5,248 nt of DNA from Mesorhizobium sp. (GTDB taxonomy: Bacteria; Pseudomonadota; Alphaproteobacteria; Rhizobiales; Rhizobiaceae): assembly GCA_019509685.1 (NCBI GenBank), contig JAEKLU010000217.1:1-5248 (forward strand), given 5' to 3'. Numbering within the stretch: the first letter of the stretch is position 1; every line of letters begins with the position of its first letter. This document shows, piece by piece, positions 5,240 through 5,248 of this stretch. A model generated the notes under the pieces. That model did no database searches. It worked only from the letters and a program-made list of their open reading frames with translations, and was not told where the DNA came from. Position numbers and translations under genes: made by a program.

Positions 5240-5248
5240 AAACCAGAC

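Overview
The window is a compact, single-strand sugar-uptake and catabolism locus. Its GC-rich codon use, strong GGAGG-type ribosome binding sites and protein style suggest an alphaproteobacterium of the Hyphomicrobiales, most like Mesorhizobium, Sinorhizobium or Rhizobium. The terminal gene closely resembles rhizobial inositol 2-dehydrogenase (IdhA) as I remember it. The genus is inferred, since no database search was possible.

Layout, all on the + strand: (1) 1-842, the effector domain and C-terminus of a LacI-family regulator whose DNA-binding N-terminus lies before the window. (2) 843-1201, a 359-base control region with several inverted repeats, a candidate sigma-70-type promoter near 1001-1030, two abutting palindromes at 1059-1084 that could be operators, and a leader with small hairpins. 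(3) 1202-2143, a secreted periplasmic sugar-binding protein. (4) 2144-2281, a gap with two hairpins, the first a perfect 10-bp stem just after the stop codon. (5) 2282-3358, an RbsC-type permease starting at GTG. (6) 3361-4128, a single-domain sugar ABC ATPase, two bases after the permease stop. (7) 4129-4243, a short gap with one perfect 7-bp hairpin. (8) 4244-5239, inositol 2-dehydrogenase with complete cofactor and catalytic motifs.

The genes read as one pathway. The binding protein captures a cyclitol or sugar in the periplasm, the permease and ATPase import it, and the dehydrogenase performs the first cytoplasmic oxidation (myo-inositol to scyllo-inosose). The LacI-type protein probably senses the substrate or a product and controls the locus. 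myo-Inositol is the best substrate guess because of the linked dehydrogenase. A related cyclitol, an inositol-derived rhizopine or another sugar cannot be excluded. The three transporter genes form a CUT2-class importer with a one-domain ATPase, as in the FrcBCA fructose system, rather than the usual duplicated RbsA/MglA type.

I found no RNA gene, mobile element, CRISPR array, prophage or clearly new system. The most informative signals beyond the genes are the non-coding inverted repeats.
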